Positions 1-5,392 of a stretch of 5,394 nucleotides of DNA are shown here, one piece after another (within the stretch, counting starts at the first letter, position 1; every line of letters starts with the position of its first letter). The DNA lies in NCBI GenBank assembly GCA_001000035.1, contig LCGX01000042.1, positions 1 through 5,394 on the forward strand, read 5' to 3'. Source of the DNA: Candidatus Nomurabacteria bacterium GW2011_GWF2_43_8 (GTDB taxonomy: Bacteria; Patescibacteriota; Minisyncoccia; Phycocordibacterales; UBA9973). A program made the translations under genes and the position numbers. Under the pieces are notes generated by a model. That model searched no databases. It was given only the letters and a program-made list of their open reading frames with translations, and was not told the DNA's origin.

Positions 1-99
1 GACTGTCACGGTTGCTCCTCCGTCGGAGGTTACAGTCCCACCACCAGTGGCAGTTGTTTGAGTAATGTTGGTAATTGGAGAGGTCGTGGTGACAGTGGG
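1..99 (-). repeat. FN3-like repeat 3 of the downstream protein, cut by the window edge
   Basis: Residues 749-781. PTVTTTSPITNITQ followed by GGGTVTSDGGATVTV. It matches the start of FN3-like repeat 1 of the upstream protein at 24 of 32 residues, so the part beyond the edge probably resembles the upstream gene. Confidence 0.8.
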
Positions 100-2343
100 T
101 GCGCACGCCGCCGGCGCAGTCGCAGCAACCGCACTCGAAACTGGAGAACTGTAACCATTGCTCGAAGAAACGGTGTAGCTGTGGCTCGTGCCAGCAGTAA
201 GACCAGTATGAGAATAGGAAGTTGAAGATCCGGAGTAAATTTGTGAACCGTTATCGTAAAGCTTGTAACTCGTTGCCCCGGTTGAAGCAGTCCAAGAAAC
301 ATTGATTGTTCCCGTTCCGCAAGTACTTGGGGTAGCAGTGAGGCCGGTGGGAACAGCGGGCGGAGTGGTGAATGTAATATCACTGCCATAGCCAGTCAGA
401 ACGGCACTGTTCGTGGCATAGGCGCGAAGGTGGTAAGTCGTATTGGTTGCAAATCCGTATGTGAGAGTATCGGTAAATGAACCGGTAGTTCCCGATTCGG
501 GAGTGTGAGTTGTTTTAACATTTGAAATTGTAGGATTGATTGCCGAGTTGACCGCAAAACCTCTGGCTGTTATGGTCGCTCCGCCGTCGGAGGTTACGTT
601 TCCTCCGCTGGTAACGCTATTGGAAGTTACACCAGTGACGGCAGAGGTGGTGAGGGTGGGAACAACCATTAATACAAATGTCGCTGTACAAGTTTTGTTG
701 GCGTCCATTAAAACTGAAACGGAAGAATTTGTGCCGCTGCAATCTCCGCTCCAGCCGGTAAAGATTGAGCCCGCGCTGGCCGAAGCGGTTGCAGTGGCGG
801 TTTGCCCAGAATTATACGTTCCCGCGCCGGTAACTGTTCCGGAGCCGGTACCAGCTTTGTTGATGGTAAGGGTGTAAGTCGTAATGGCTTGAACTACAAC
901 GTTACAGTTTACCGAAATTGTTCCTGTCCCTGATGTAATAGCAACTGTTCCAGTTTTCGTCCCACTTGTTGAATATGATTTAACGACTGAACTTCCTGTG
1001 CCGGATAACCCATCCGTTCCGCTCCAACTATATGTATATGTTCCCGTTCCGCCGGAAGCTGATGCTGCCCAAGTTACATTAGAATTAACGTATTGAGGAT
1101 TAGGGCTGGCTGAACAGGATCCGGTGATTTGCGCGCAAGTGCTTCCGTTCCAAGCCGTACCGGAAGTGCAGGAAGCGGTGGCCGTGGCCTGAGCGAGAAG
1201 AATGTTATTGTTGTAGAGATAGAAAGTGCGGGAACCATAGGCCACAGAGTAACTCGCGGAATTATTATTCCCCGTGCCCACGGTAATATTGGTCGGAGTA
1301 GTTACGGCCGAAGTGCCAATTGGATTTGTCGTGGTCCAAGATAAACTGGTATTGCAACTGCTTGCCCCGGCAGAAATATTGCAATTGGAAGCAGAAAGAG
1401 TGCCTGTCATTTGAGCAAATGTCGCCGACACTGTACAAGCTGCCGTGATTGCTCCGGTCGTGTAAGTATAGGCGGCAGTCTGAGAAGAAATTGGACTACC
1501 GCCACAGCCGGAAGCTGAAGCTTTGTACCCGGCACTTGGAGTGACGGTGAAAGTAGTGGTAGAACCAGCGTCGACTGTCCTGGAGGCGGGAGAAATGGTG
1601 CCACCGGATCCAGCAGTGGCAGAGACGGTATACCGGTTCAGTGTTGTAAAAGATACTAAATCACCATACGCTGTTCCCACGCTGTTAGTTGCATAAGCGC
1701 GAATGTAGTAAGTTGTATTGGGCGATAGTGGTGAATAACTACTGACGAATGAACCAGTGCCTGACCCGTCGGTGGTATGATTGTTGCCAATTGAAACACT
1801 GGGCGCTGAATTGATGGCTATGCCTCTGGCCGTTACGGCAACCCCTCCGTTGGAAGATACATTCCCGCCACTGACAACACTGCTAGAAGTGATGCTGGAA
1901 GCGGAGTCGGTGGAAACGGTGGGAATAGTAATAGGATTTAAAGTGATAACAACCGTATTGCTTGGCGCGCTGCCAATTGGATCACAATTTTGCAATATTC
2001 CCACGGTTATTTGCCCGGTGGTGTTTATCGCGGTCGTAGTATAGCTTCTACCGGTAGAGCTTGGGCCAGTATAATTATTAGAACCGCCGGGATAACTAAT
2101 ACTATTTGTAGAACTTGGTTCCGCATAAGTATAAACCGTGAAAGAAACAGTGGTTCCTTTCACAACATTGACTGTTGAATCGCCTGAGTAATTTATTCCG
2201 CCTAGATTTATTGTTATTCCCGGAGCACCCACAGTACTGCAAAGCGCAAGACCGTGTGCTATGTTAGGATTAAAATAAGAACCGCCGGCTAGTATTAAAA
2301 TTGCTAAAAGAGTAATTTTAAAAAATTTATACTTCATTTTCAT
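1..2343 (-). CDS. Secreted modular Ig/FN3-like repeat surface protein, 3'-truncated by the window edge
   Basis: An ATG at 2343-2341 opens a frame with no stop through 781 codons to base 1, so the C-terminus is missing. I translated it codon by codon. Order: Sec signal peptide (1 to about 31), N-terminal Ig-like domain with C35 and C120 (35-138), FN3-like repeat (141-235), InlB B-repeat-like (238-310), one C-X8-C module (312-403), PKD/Ig-like domain with C410 and C480 (408-485), second InlB-like repeat with GWSGDCSG (489-557), FN3-like repeat (561-660), a more canonical FN3 domain (662-742), and the start of a third FN3-like repeat (749-781) nearly matching one in the upstream gene. Charged residues are scarce: only three among residues 242-341. 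The protein is likely exported and surface-exposed; the missing end should carry any anchor. A second in-frame ATG at 2337 is an alternative start. Neither has a Shine-Dalgarno sequence; 2343 is preferred because it sits right after the promoter. Confidence 0.92.
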   Translation of the reverse strand, partial: MKMKYKFFKITLLAILILAGGSYFNPNIAHGLALCSTVGAPGITINLGGINYSGDSTVNVVKGTTVSFTVYTYAEPSSTNSISYPGGSNNYTGPSSTGRSYTTTAINTTGQITVGILQNCDPIGSAPSNTVVITLNPITIPTVSTDSASSITSSSVVSGGNVSSNGGVAVTARGIAINSAPSVSIGNNHTTDGSGTGSFVSSYSPLSPNTTYYIRAYATNSVGTAYGDLVSFTTLNRYTVSATAGSGGTISPASRTVDAGSTTTFTVTPSAGYKASASGCGGSPISSQTAAYTYTTGAITAACTVSATFAQMTGTLSASNCNISAGASSCNTSLSWTTTNPIGTSAVTTPTNITVGTGNNNSASYSVAYGSRTFYLYNNNILLAQATATASCTSGTAWNGSTCAQITGSCSASPNPQYVNSNVTWAASASGGTGTYTYSWSGTDGLSGTGSSVVKSYSTSGTKTGTVAITSGTGTISVNCNVVVQAITTYTLTINKAGTGSGTVTGAGTYNSGQTATATASASAGSIFTGWSGDCSGTNSSVSVLMDANKTCTATFVLMVVPTLTTSAVTGVTSNSVTSGGNVTSDGGATITARGFAVNSAINPTISNVKTTHTPESGTTGSFTDTLTYGFATNTTYHLRAYATNSAVLTGYGSDITFTTPPAVPTGLTATPSTCGTGTINVSWTASTGATSYKLYDNGSQIYSGSSTSYSHTGLTAGTSHSYTVSSSNGYSSPVSSAVAATAPAACAPTVTTTSPITNITQTTATGGGTVTSDGGATVTV
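118..360 (-). repeat. Canonical fibronectin type III domain of the downstream protein
   Basis: Residues 662-742. VPTGLTATPS, INVSWTASTGATSYKLYDNG, YSHTGLTAGTSHSYTVSSSNGYSS. The W, the Y-x-L and the GLTAGTSHSYTV strands are classic FN3, unlike the ATNS-type repeats around it. Confidence 0.85.
364..663 (-). repeat. FN3-like repeat 2 of the downstream protein
   Basis: Residues 561-660. SGGNVTSDGGATITARGFAV, GTTGSF, TTYHLRAYATNS and ITFTT. A short insertion (AVLTG) sits between the ATNS and YGSD motifs compared with the other copies. Confidence 0.85.
673..879 (-). repeat. InlB B-repeat-like module 2 of the downstream protein
   Basis: Residues 489-557. YTLTINKAGTGSGTVTGAGTY, FTGWSGDCSG and DANKTCTATF. 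It is the GWSGDCSG subtype with two cysteines (C535, C552), clearly different in sequence from module 1 in the same protein. Confidence 0.85.
889..1122 (-). other. PKD/SprB-type Ig-like domain of the downstream protein
   Basis: Residues 408-485. GSCSASPNPQYVNSNVTW, then SGGTGTYTYSWSG, a KSYSTSGTKTGTV strand and SVNCNVVV. The SGGTGTYTYSW motif is typical of PKD/SprB-like extracellular repeats. C410 and C480 likely pair. Confidence 0.7.
1135..1410 (-). repeat. C-X8-C module, single copy in the downstream protein
   Basis: Residues 312-403. MTGTL, C321-X8-C330, LSW, NPIGTSAVTTP, ITVGTGN, SRTFYLYNNN, C392-TSGTAWNGST-C403. It carries the same landmarks as the five copies in the upstream gene and links the two genes as paralogues. 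Confidence 0.85.
1414..1632 (-). repeat. InlB B-repeat-like module 1 of the downstream protein
   Basis: Residues 238-310. YTVSATAGSGGTISPASRTV, then FTVTPSAGYKASASGCGG and TVSATF at the end. C280 and C303 could pair. Confidence 0.8.
1639..1923 (-). repeat. FN3-like repeat 1 of the downstream protein
   Basis: Residues 141-235. SGGNVSSNGGVAVTARGIAI core, GTGSF turn, SPNTTYYIRAYATNSVGTAYGD and closing SFTTL. It is a full, typical copy of the family. Confidence 0.85.
1930..2241 (-). other. N-terminal Ig-like domain of the downstream protein
   Basis: Residues 35-138, directly after the signal peptide. It has beta-strand-like stretches (GITINLGG, STVNVVKGTTVSFTVYTY, GQITVGILQNC) and one cysteine near each end (C35, C120) that could form a disulfide. 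The middle is a Ser/Asn/Gly/Tyr-rich stretch. No named family is recognised. Confidence 0.5.
2251..2343 (-). other. Sec signal peptide of the downstream surface protein
   Basis: Residues 1-31. The n-region MKMKYKFFK is basic, and the h-region ITLLAILILAGG is hydrophobic. IAHG at 28-31 gives an Ala(-3)/Gly(-1) signal peptidase I site; cleavage after A33 is also possible. There is no lipobox cysteine directly after the h-region (first Cys is C35), so a lipoprotein is unlikely. The DNA is more AT-rich than the rest of the gene. Confidence 0.85.
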
Positions 2344-2344
2344 T

Positions 2345-2394
2345 AGGTCTAATTATACTATAAAATAAAAAACAAGTGGAACAATTTATGTCAA
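2345..2394 (-). promoter_or_regulatory. Promoter of the downstream surface-protein gene, with little or no leader
   Basis: A perfect TATAAT lies at 2357-2352 on the minus strand. Only eight bases separate it from the ATG at 2343, so the transcript would start at or next to the start codon (leaderless). The -35 at correct spacing is weak: TTCCAC at 2381-2376, 18 bp spacer. A perfect TTGACA at 2394-2389 is 31 bp from TATAAT, too far to pair with it, but is 18 bp from a weaker TTTTAT at 2370-2365, which would give a leader of roughly 15 nt. Neither reading leaves room for a normal Shine-Dalgarno, and none is visible. Confidence 0.65.
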
Positions 2395-2402
2395 GGACAT
2401 TA

Positions 2403-2450
2403 TACCAAAAAATCCCCCGCAATGTTCAACATTGGAGGGATTTTTTGGTA
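2403..2450 (-). terminator. Intrinsic terminator of the upstream gene, bidirectional-looking
   Basis: A long inverted repeat begins 14 nt after the TAA stop. The outer arms TACCAAAAAATCCC and GGGATTTTTTGGTA pair perfectly over 14 bp. Inside, three more pairs with one bulged C and then AATGT/ACATT closed by TGA complete a stem of about 22 bp. The core is GC-rich and followed by T6 on both strands, with A6 on the other side, so it could stop transcription from either side. It insulates the two surface-protein genes from each other. Confidence 0.9.
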
Positions 2451-2464
2451 ATTGTTTTTATTAA

Positions 2465-2677
2465 TTAATCGTCAAAAACACCCGTCGGTATTTTCTTCAG
2501 TTCATAGCACATAGAAGTGCCGCACTTCCATGTCCAAGCCCTTGTGCCATCATATGGTTCTGTGCCTGATTCAGTCACGGTTATTCCATCACTTTCCGTG
2601 CATGAATAATGAGTGGATCCAAAAGTAGAACCAAAAGGAGACACGGGGCCGCAGGTTTGGCCGGCGGAACAATTACT
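2465..2677 (-). other. Cys-rich C-terminal domain of the upstream protein
   Basis: Residues 906-975, after a Pro/Gly linker (NPTGGNPLPPGES). Five cysteines (908, 914, 931, 957, 962), an aromatic motif AWTWKCGTSMC and a charged end ELKKIPTGVFDD. It differs from every other module in the window and has no hydrophobic helix or sorting motif. I do not recognise it as a named family. It could be a surface-attachment or capping domain. Confidence 0.6.
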
Positions 2678-5392
2678 TTCTCCCGGCGGAAGCGGATTGC
2701 CGCCAGTGGGATTTACGGCAAAGTTCGCGGAAATAGTGTGATTAGCTGAGATGTTTGGGAAATTGTATGAAGGAGCCGCACCGACTGAAACATCGTCAAC
2801 CAAAACGTTGGCGATTTTATAACCGGCGTTGGGGGTAATATAGTATATTCTATTCGCTCCGCTATAATAAGTGGTTGTTCCGGCCGGCGTTATAGAACCA
2901 TAATTCCCCGGCAAAGCTGTAATAGTGTAAGAGACCGCCGCCGATGACGCGCAAGTACTTCCGTTCCAAGCCGTGCCGGTGGCGCAGCTTGAATTTACAA
3001 TAAGACCGGAAGGAAGATTGAGGAGCTTTCCGTTGTTAAAGAGGAAGAATTTTTGATAATTATACTTGACTGTTACCGGCACTTCTACACCGTTATTCCC
3101 ATTAGCAATCAATGTATTGTCGGTCGGATAATTAGTAGTTACCGCCGAAACAGAGCCGACCGGCGGATTCAGTGTGCTCCAATTGAGTTTTACGTTACTG
3201 CAGCTGCTGGCTCCTGAAGGAATAGCGCAGGGATTCGGACTGGCAGTCAGAGTGCCAGACATGGCTGCAGAAGATGAGCACTTGCTCCCATCCCAAACGC
3301 CATCGGTACAGGTTGCGGTAACAGCGGTCTGATTGAGAAGCTGTCCGTTGTTATAGAGATAAAAATTTCTGCTGCCATTGGTCATGGAATAAGTTTTGGA
3401 ATCCGAGTTGCCCGTACCCACGGTAATACTCTCGGGAGTTGTCACGGCCGAAACAGACCCGGCCGGCGGATTTTTTGTATCCCAACTTAATGTAGTATCG
3501 CAATTGCTTGCCCCGGCCGGTATGGCGCAGGAAACCGGATTGGCGGAGAGCGTGCCGGACATAGTTGCGGAAGACGTACAGATAGTTCCATTCCAGGAAG
3601 TGGTGATGGCGCAAGCGGCTGTCGCAGTTGCTCGGGCTAAATCATTCGTGGTAATTGATGGCGACACTCTTGTGCCAATATCAAGGTAAAGCGTGTGGCT
3701 ACCATTTGATACAGGTATAGAATAAGCAGTGCCTGAATTAACAACCGGTGTTTCTCCTCCGGCCACTTTTACGGTCCGCGCTCCAGGCACATCGACGGAT
3801 ATCCAGGTTCCGTCCTGCGCCGGGGGGCGATTCGTTACTGTCCAGGAAAGATTCACAGGACAGTTTCTTTGATATAAGCCAATAATACAAGAAGTGGAAG
3901 CGGGGGTAAGCGTACCAGAAGCGGAGCCAGAAAAAGGTTGTGGAGGTGGTGGATTGCCGGAGGTGGTTGTCGCGGTGCTGGTGGCCAACAGAACAGGATT
4001 TCTAGGCGATGCTCTTTCCTGAGCGTAGAGAGAAAACGTCCGGCTTCCGCTCGGAACGACTAAGGTCTGGTTACCGGAAGTTCCGCTCAAAACCACATCC
4101 GCCATTCCGCTGGCCGATATTACAAATTGATCTTTCCCCCCATAATTTTTCACCGACCAGGAAAGAGTCACATTGCAGCTGTTTTGTCCGGCCGAAATAA
4201 TGCAGGAGGTAGTGGCGGGAGAAAGAGTGCCGGATACGGAATTGCATTTATTAGCGGAGGAATCCCAGACCGTACTAGAAGCGCAGACCGGGGTAACGGT
4301 AACCTGAGCAAGTTGCACAGTATTGTTGTAAAGATAAAAATTTCTGGCGCCATAATTCATTGTATATGTTTTTGTACCTTTATTTCCAGTCGCAACTACT
4401 GTATTAGCACTCGGGTAGTTGGTAGTTACTACCGAAGTGGAACCAGCCGGAGCATTGGCTGTATTCCAAATCAAAGTAGTAGTGCAAGAATTACTTCCGG
4501 AGGCAATTATGCAACCAGAACTGGTCAAGGTACCGGTCATGGCGGTGCTGATTGTCGTAAATGCCTGATCAGTATTGCTATACGGACTGACGGGAGTATA
4601 TCCCGTACCGGTTGCGTTGGTCGCATAACCGCGATAGTAATACTTAGTGCCCGGGGTTAACCCGGTCACTGCCACTGTATATGCGCCGGTTGTCGTCCCG
4701 GAGGCGACAATGCAGGGCGAAGTCGGATTATTTGAAGTCCCATAGCAAATACCCCGGGCCGAGATTGAAGCGGGCAGACCCAAAGATACAACATCGGCGC
4801 CCAAAGTCGCCCCGGTTGCCGTGATATTGGAAACGGTAGGGTTTGCAACGCTAGGAACTGCGGTGGAAGAGGATGTTGGAAATTGTATATCGCTACCATA
4901 ACCTACACCCGCGCTATTTTTAGCGTAAGCGCGAACATGATAAGTGGTGCCAGCTGTTAGGTCTGTCATTGTGCTTAACCAATAACCCGGGTCTGCCCAG
5001 CCGTTTGTTGTTTGACTCGGATTTGATACTGAATAAGTGGGATTGGCCGAAGTGCTCCAAGTCAGGCCACTCACCGTCACGGTTGATCCGCCGTTGGAAG
5101 TCACATTCCCGACCCCGACTGCGGAATTTTGGGTTATGTTTGTAATCGGGCTTCTGGTTGTGACGGTGGGAACAACACCGACAACAAGAGGAGCCACATT
5201 CACTGTAACCAAATCTGATTTCGCCGTGGAAGAGGTGTATTGAGCATTCCGGCATTGAATGTAGTAACCGAAGGCGCCTTCAGCGCTTGGAGAAGCATGT
5301 GTTATTGAGGTACCTGTTTTATATGTTGTGAGAGGCGATGACTCATTATTTAATAAATTACATTCAGCTGATGCTGTATTGGTAGTTGGAGT
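2465..5392 (-). CDS. Modular Ig/FN3-like repeat surface protein, 5'-truncated by the window edge
   Basis: The frame is open from the right edge to a TAA at 2465-2467: 975 residues with no start in view. A TTG at 5212 could be mistaken for the start, but 60 coherent Ig-like residues precede it in frame, so the true start lies outside. Residues are numbered from the first complete codon. Order: partial Ig-like domain (1-72), two FN3-like repeats (75-173, 180-280), five copies of a C-X8-C module (285-383, 386-479, 491-605, 611-705, 711-814), a Pro-rich hinge after copy 2 (NPPPPQP), a divergent InlB B-repeat (820-893), a short Pro/Gly linker, and a Cys-rich tail (906-975). No catalytic motif, transmembrane helix or LPXTG is seen. 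The repeats and many paired cysteines imply an exported extracellular protein, probably a stalk or adhesin; this is inference, since the signal peptide is not in view. The next gene is a paralogue 121 bp downstream, beyond a terminator. Confidence 0.93.
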   Translation of the reverse strand, partial: TPTTNTASAECNLLNNESSPLTTYKTGTSITHASPSAEGAFGYYIQCRNAQYTSSTAKSDLVTVNVAPLVVGVVPTVTTRSPITNITQNSAVGVGNVTSNGGSTVTVSGLTWSTSANPTYSVSNPSQTTNGWADPGYWLSTMTDLTAGTTYHVRAYAKNSAGVGYGSDIQFPTSSSTAVPSVANPTVSNITATGATLGADVVSLGLPASISARGICYGTSNNPTSPCIVASGTTTGAYTVAVTGLTPGTKYYYRGYATNATGTGYTPVSPYSNTDQAFTTISTAMTGTLTSSGCIIASGSNSCTTTLIWNTANAPAGSTSVVTTNYPSANTVVATGNKGTKTYTMNYGARNFYLYNNTVQLAQVTVTPVCASSTVWDSSANKCNSVSGTLSPATTSCIISAGQNSCNVTLSWSVKNYGGKDQFVISASGMADVVLSGTSGNQTLVVPSGSRTFSLYAQERASPRNPVLLATSTATTTSGNPPPPQPFSGSASGTLTPASTSCIIGLYQRNCPVNLSWTVTNRPPAQDGTWISVDVPGARTVKVAGGETPVVNSGTAYSIPVSNGSHTLYLDIGTRVSPSITTNDLARATATAACAITTSWNGTICTSSATMSGTLSANPVSCAIPAGASNCDTTLSWDTKNPPAGSVSAVTTPESITVGTGNSDSKTYSMTNGSRNFYLYNNGQLLNQTAVTATCTDGVWDGSKCSSSAAMSGTLTASPNPCAIPSGASSCSNVKLNWSTLNPPVGSVSAVTTNYPTDNTLIANGNNGVEVPVTVKYNYQKFFLFNNGKLLNLPSGLIVNSSCATGTAWNGSTCASSAAVSYTITALPGNYGSITPAGTTTYYSGANRIYYITPNAGYKIANVLVDDVSVGAAPSYNFPNISANHTISANFAVNPTGGNPLPPGESNCSAGQTCGPVSPFGSTFGSTHYSCTESDGITVTESGTEPYDGTRAWTWKCGTSMCYELKKIPTGVFDD
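2714..2935 (-). repeat. Divergent InlB B-repeat-like module (upstream protein)
   Basis: Residues 820-893. It shows the family's full pattern: YTITA...YGSITPAG, then YITPNAGYKIANVLVDDVSV, a Y-F-PN strand and ANHTISANFAVN. It is a beta-grasp-type extracellular module used as a spacer in many bacterial surface proteins. Confidence 0.85.
2951..3262 (-). repeat. C-X8-C module copy 5 (upstream protein)
   Basis: Residues 711-814. MSGTL, C722-X8-C731, a Trp seven rather than six residues later, NPPVGSVSAVTTNYP, KFFLFNN in place of FYLYNN, and a C803-ATGTAWNGST-C814 close whose DNA is almost identical to the close of the copy in the downstream gene. Confidence 0.85.
3278..3562 (-). repeat. C-X8-C module copy 4 (upstream protein)
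   Basis: Residues 611-705. MSGTL, C622-X8-C631, LSW, NPPAGSVSAVTT, ITVGTGN, SRNFYLYNN, then C695...C705. It is the closest in-gene match to the single copy in the downstream gene (shared AGAS.C, SAVTTP and ITVGTGN) and shares a near-identical DNA stretch with copy 5. Confidence 0.85.
3578..3922 (-). repeat. C-X8-C module copy 3 (upstream protein), longest copy
   Basis: Residues 491-605, about 115 residues against 94-104 for the others. ASGTL opening, C502 and C511, LSW, SHTLYLDIG in place of FYLYNN, and a C594...W.G..C605 close. The extra length falls in the middle strands, around PPAQDGTW and VNSGTAYSIP. Confidence 0.75.
3956..4237 (-). repeat. C-X8-C module copy 2 (upstream protein), lacking the second Cys pair
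   Basis: Residues 386-479. VSGTL opening, C397 and C406, LSW, and RTFSLYAQ in place of the usual FYLYNN. The copy ends in a Ser/Thr run without the C...W.GS.C close of the others, then passes into the Pro-rich hinge NPPPPQP (3955-3923), which splits the repeat block 2+3. Confidence 0.75.
4244..4540 (-). repeat. C-X8-C module copy 1 (upstream protein)
   Basis: Residues 285-383. It opens with MTGTL, has C294 and C303 nine residues apart, a Trp six residues later, VVTTNYP, the NFYLYNN strand, and ends with C370 and C383 around a VWD. This copy has the longest spacing in the second cysteine pair (13). Confidence 0.8.
4553..4855 (-). repeat. FN3-like repeat 2 of the upstream protein
   Basis: Residues 180-280. 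It carries the family's ARGICYGTSNNPT stretch with two cysteines (C215, C227), the GLTPGTKYYYRGYATN strand and a closing AFTT. It lacks the GGNVTS.GG wording of the other copies (it reads GADVVSLGLPASIS) and so is a more distant member. Confidence 0.75.
4874..5170 (-). repeat. FN3-like repeat 1 of the upstream protein
   Basis: Residues 75-173. It begins PTVTTRSPITNITQ, has the GNVTSNGGSTVTVSGL core, and ends with TTYHVRAYAKNSAGVGYGSD. This is the bacterial FN3-like family whose last strand reads TYYVRAYATNSAGTAYG. The copy closest to it starts at base 99 in the downstream gene. Confidence 0.8.
5177..5392 (-). other. Partial Ig-like domain at the window edge, upstream protein
   Basis: Residues 1-72, incomplete at the N-terminus. 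Visible features are a Cys at 11, the Y-K-T-G-T turn, then GYYIQCRNA with Cys 47 in the place of the second Ig cysteine (Y-X-C style), ending in the beta-strand DLVTVNVAP. It is recognised by pattern only; it also shows the protein continues past the edge. Confidence 0.6.

Noticed and set aside
14..33. Small GC-rich inverted repeat (CCTCC-GTC-GGAGG), echoed at 578-597, as a possible terminator or recombination site
   Set aside because: It arises from the recurring Ser-Asp-Gly-Gly codons of the FN3-like repeats inside the coding frame, and no T-run follows.
536..877. Plus-strand open frame of 113 codons, and similar ones at 1781-2044, 3396-3689 and 4127-4660
   Set aside because: They lie antisense inside the two large genes, have no plausible start signals, and read as translations of the repeat DNA in the wrong frame. 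The minus-strand frames give coherent domains and a signal peptide.
2320..2325. A6/T6 run in the signal-peptide codons as a phase-variable tract
   Set aside because: Six bases is short for slipped-strand switching, and the run simply encodes Phe-Phe next to Lys codons in an AT-rich start region.
5210..5212. TTG as the start codon of the upstream gene
   Set aside because: The same frame continues open to the window edge with an Ig-like sequence, and there is no signal peptide after the TTG, so it is an internal Leu codon.
4920..5255. Minus-strand open frame of 111 codons overlapping the upstream gene, and another at 3351-3614
   Set aside because: These are out-of-frame readings of the same strand, rich in Cys, Arg and His with no domain pattern, while the main frame carries recognisable FN3-like and C-X8-C modules over the same bases.
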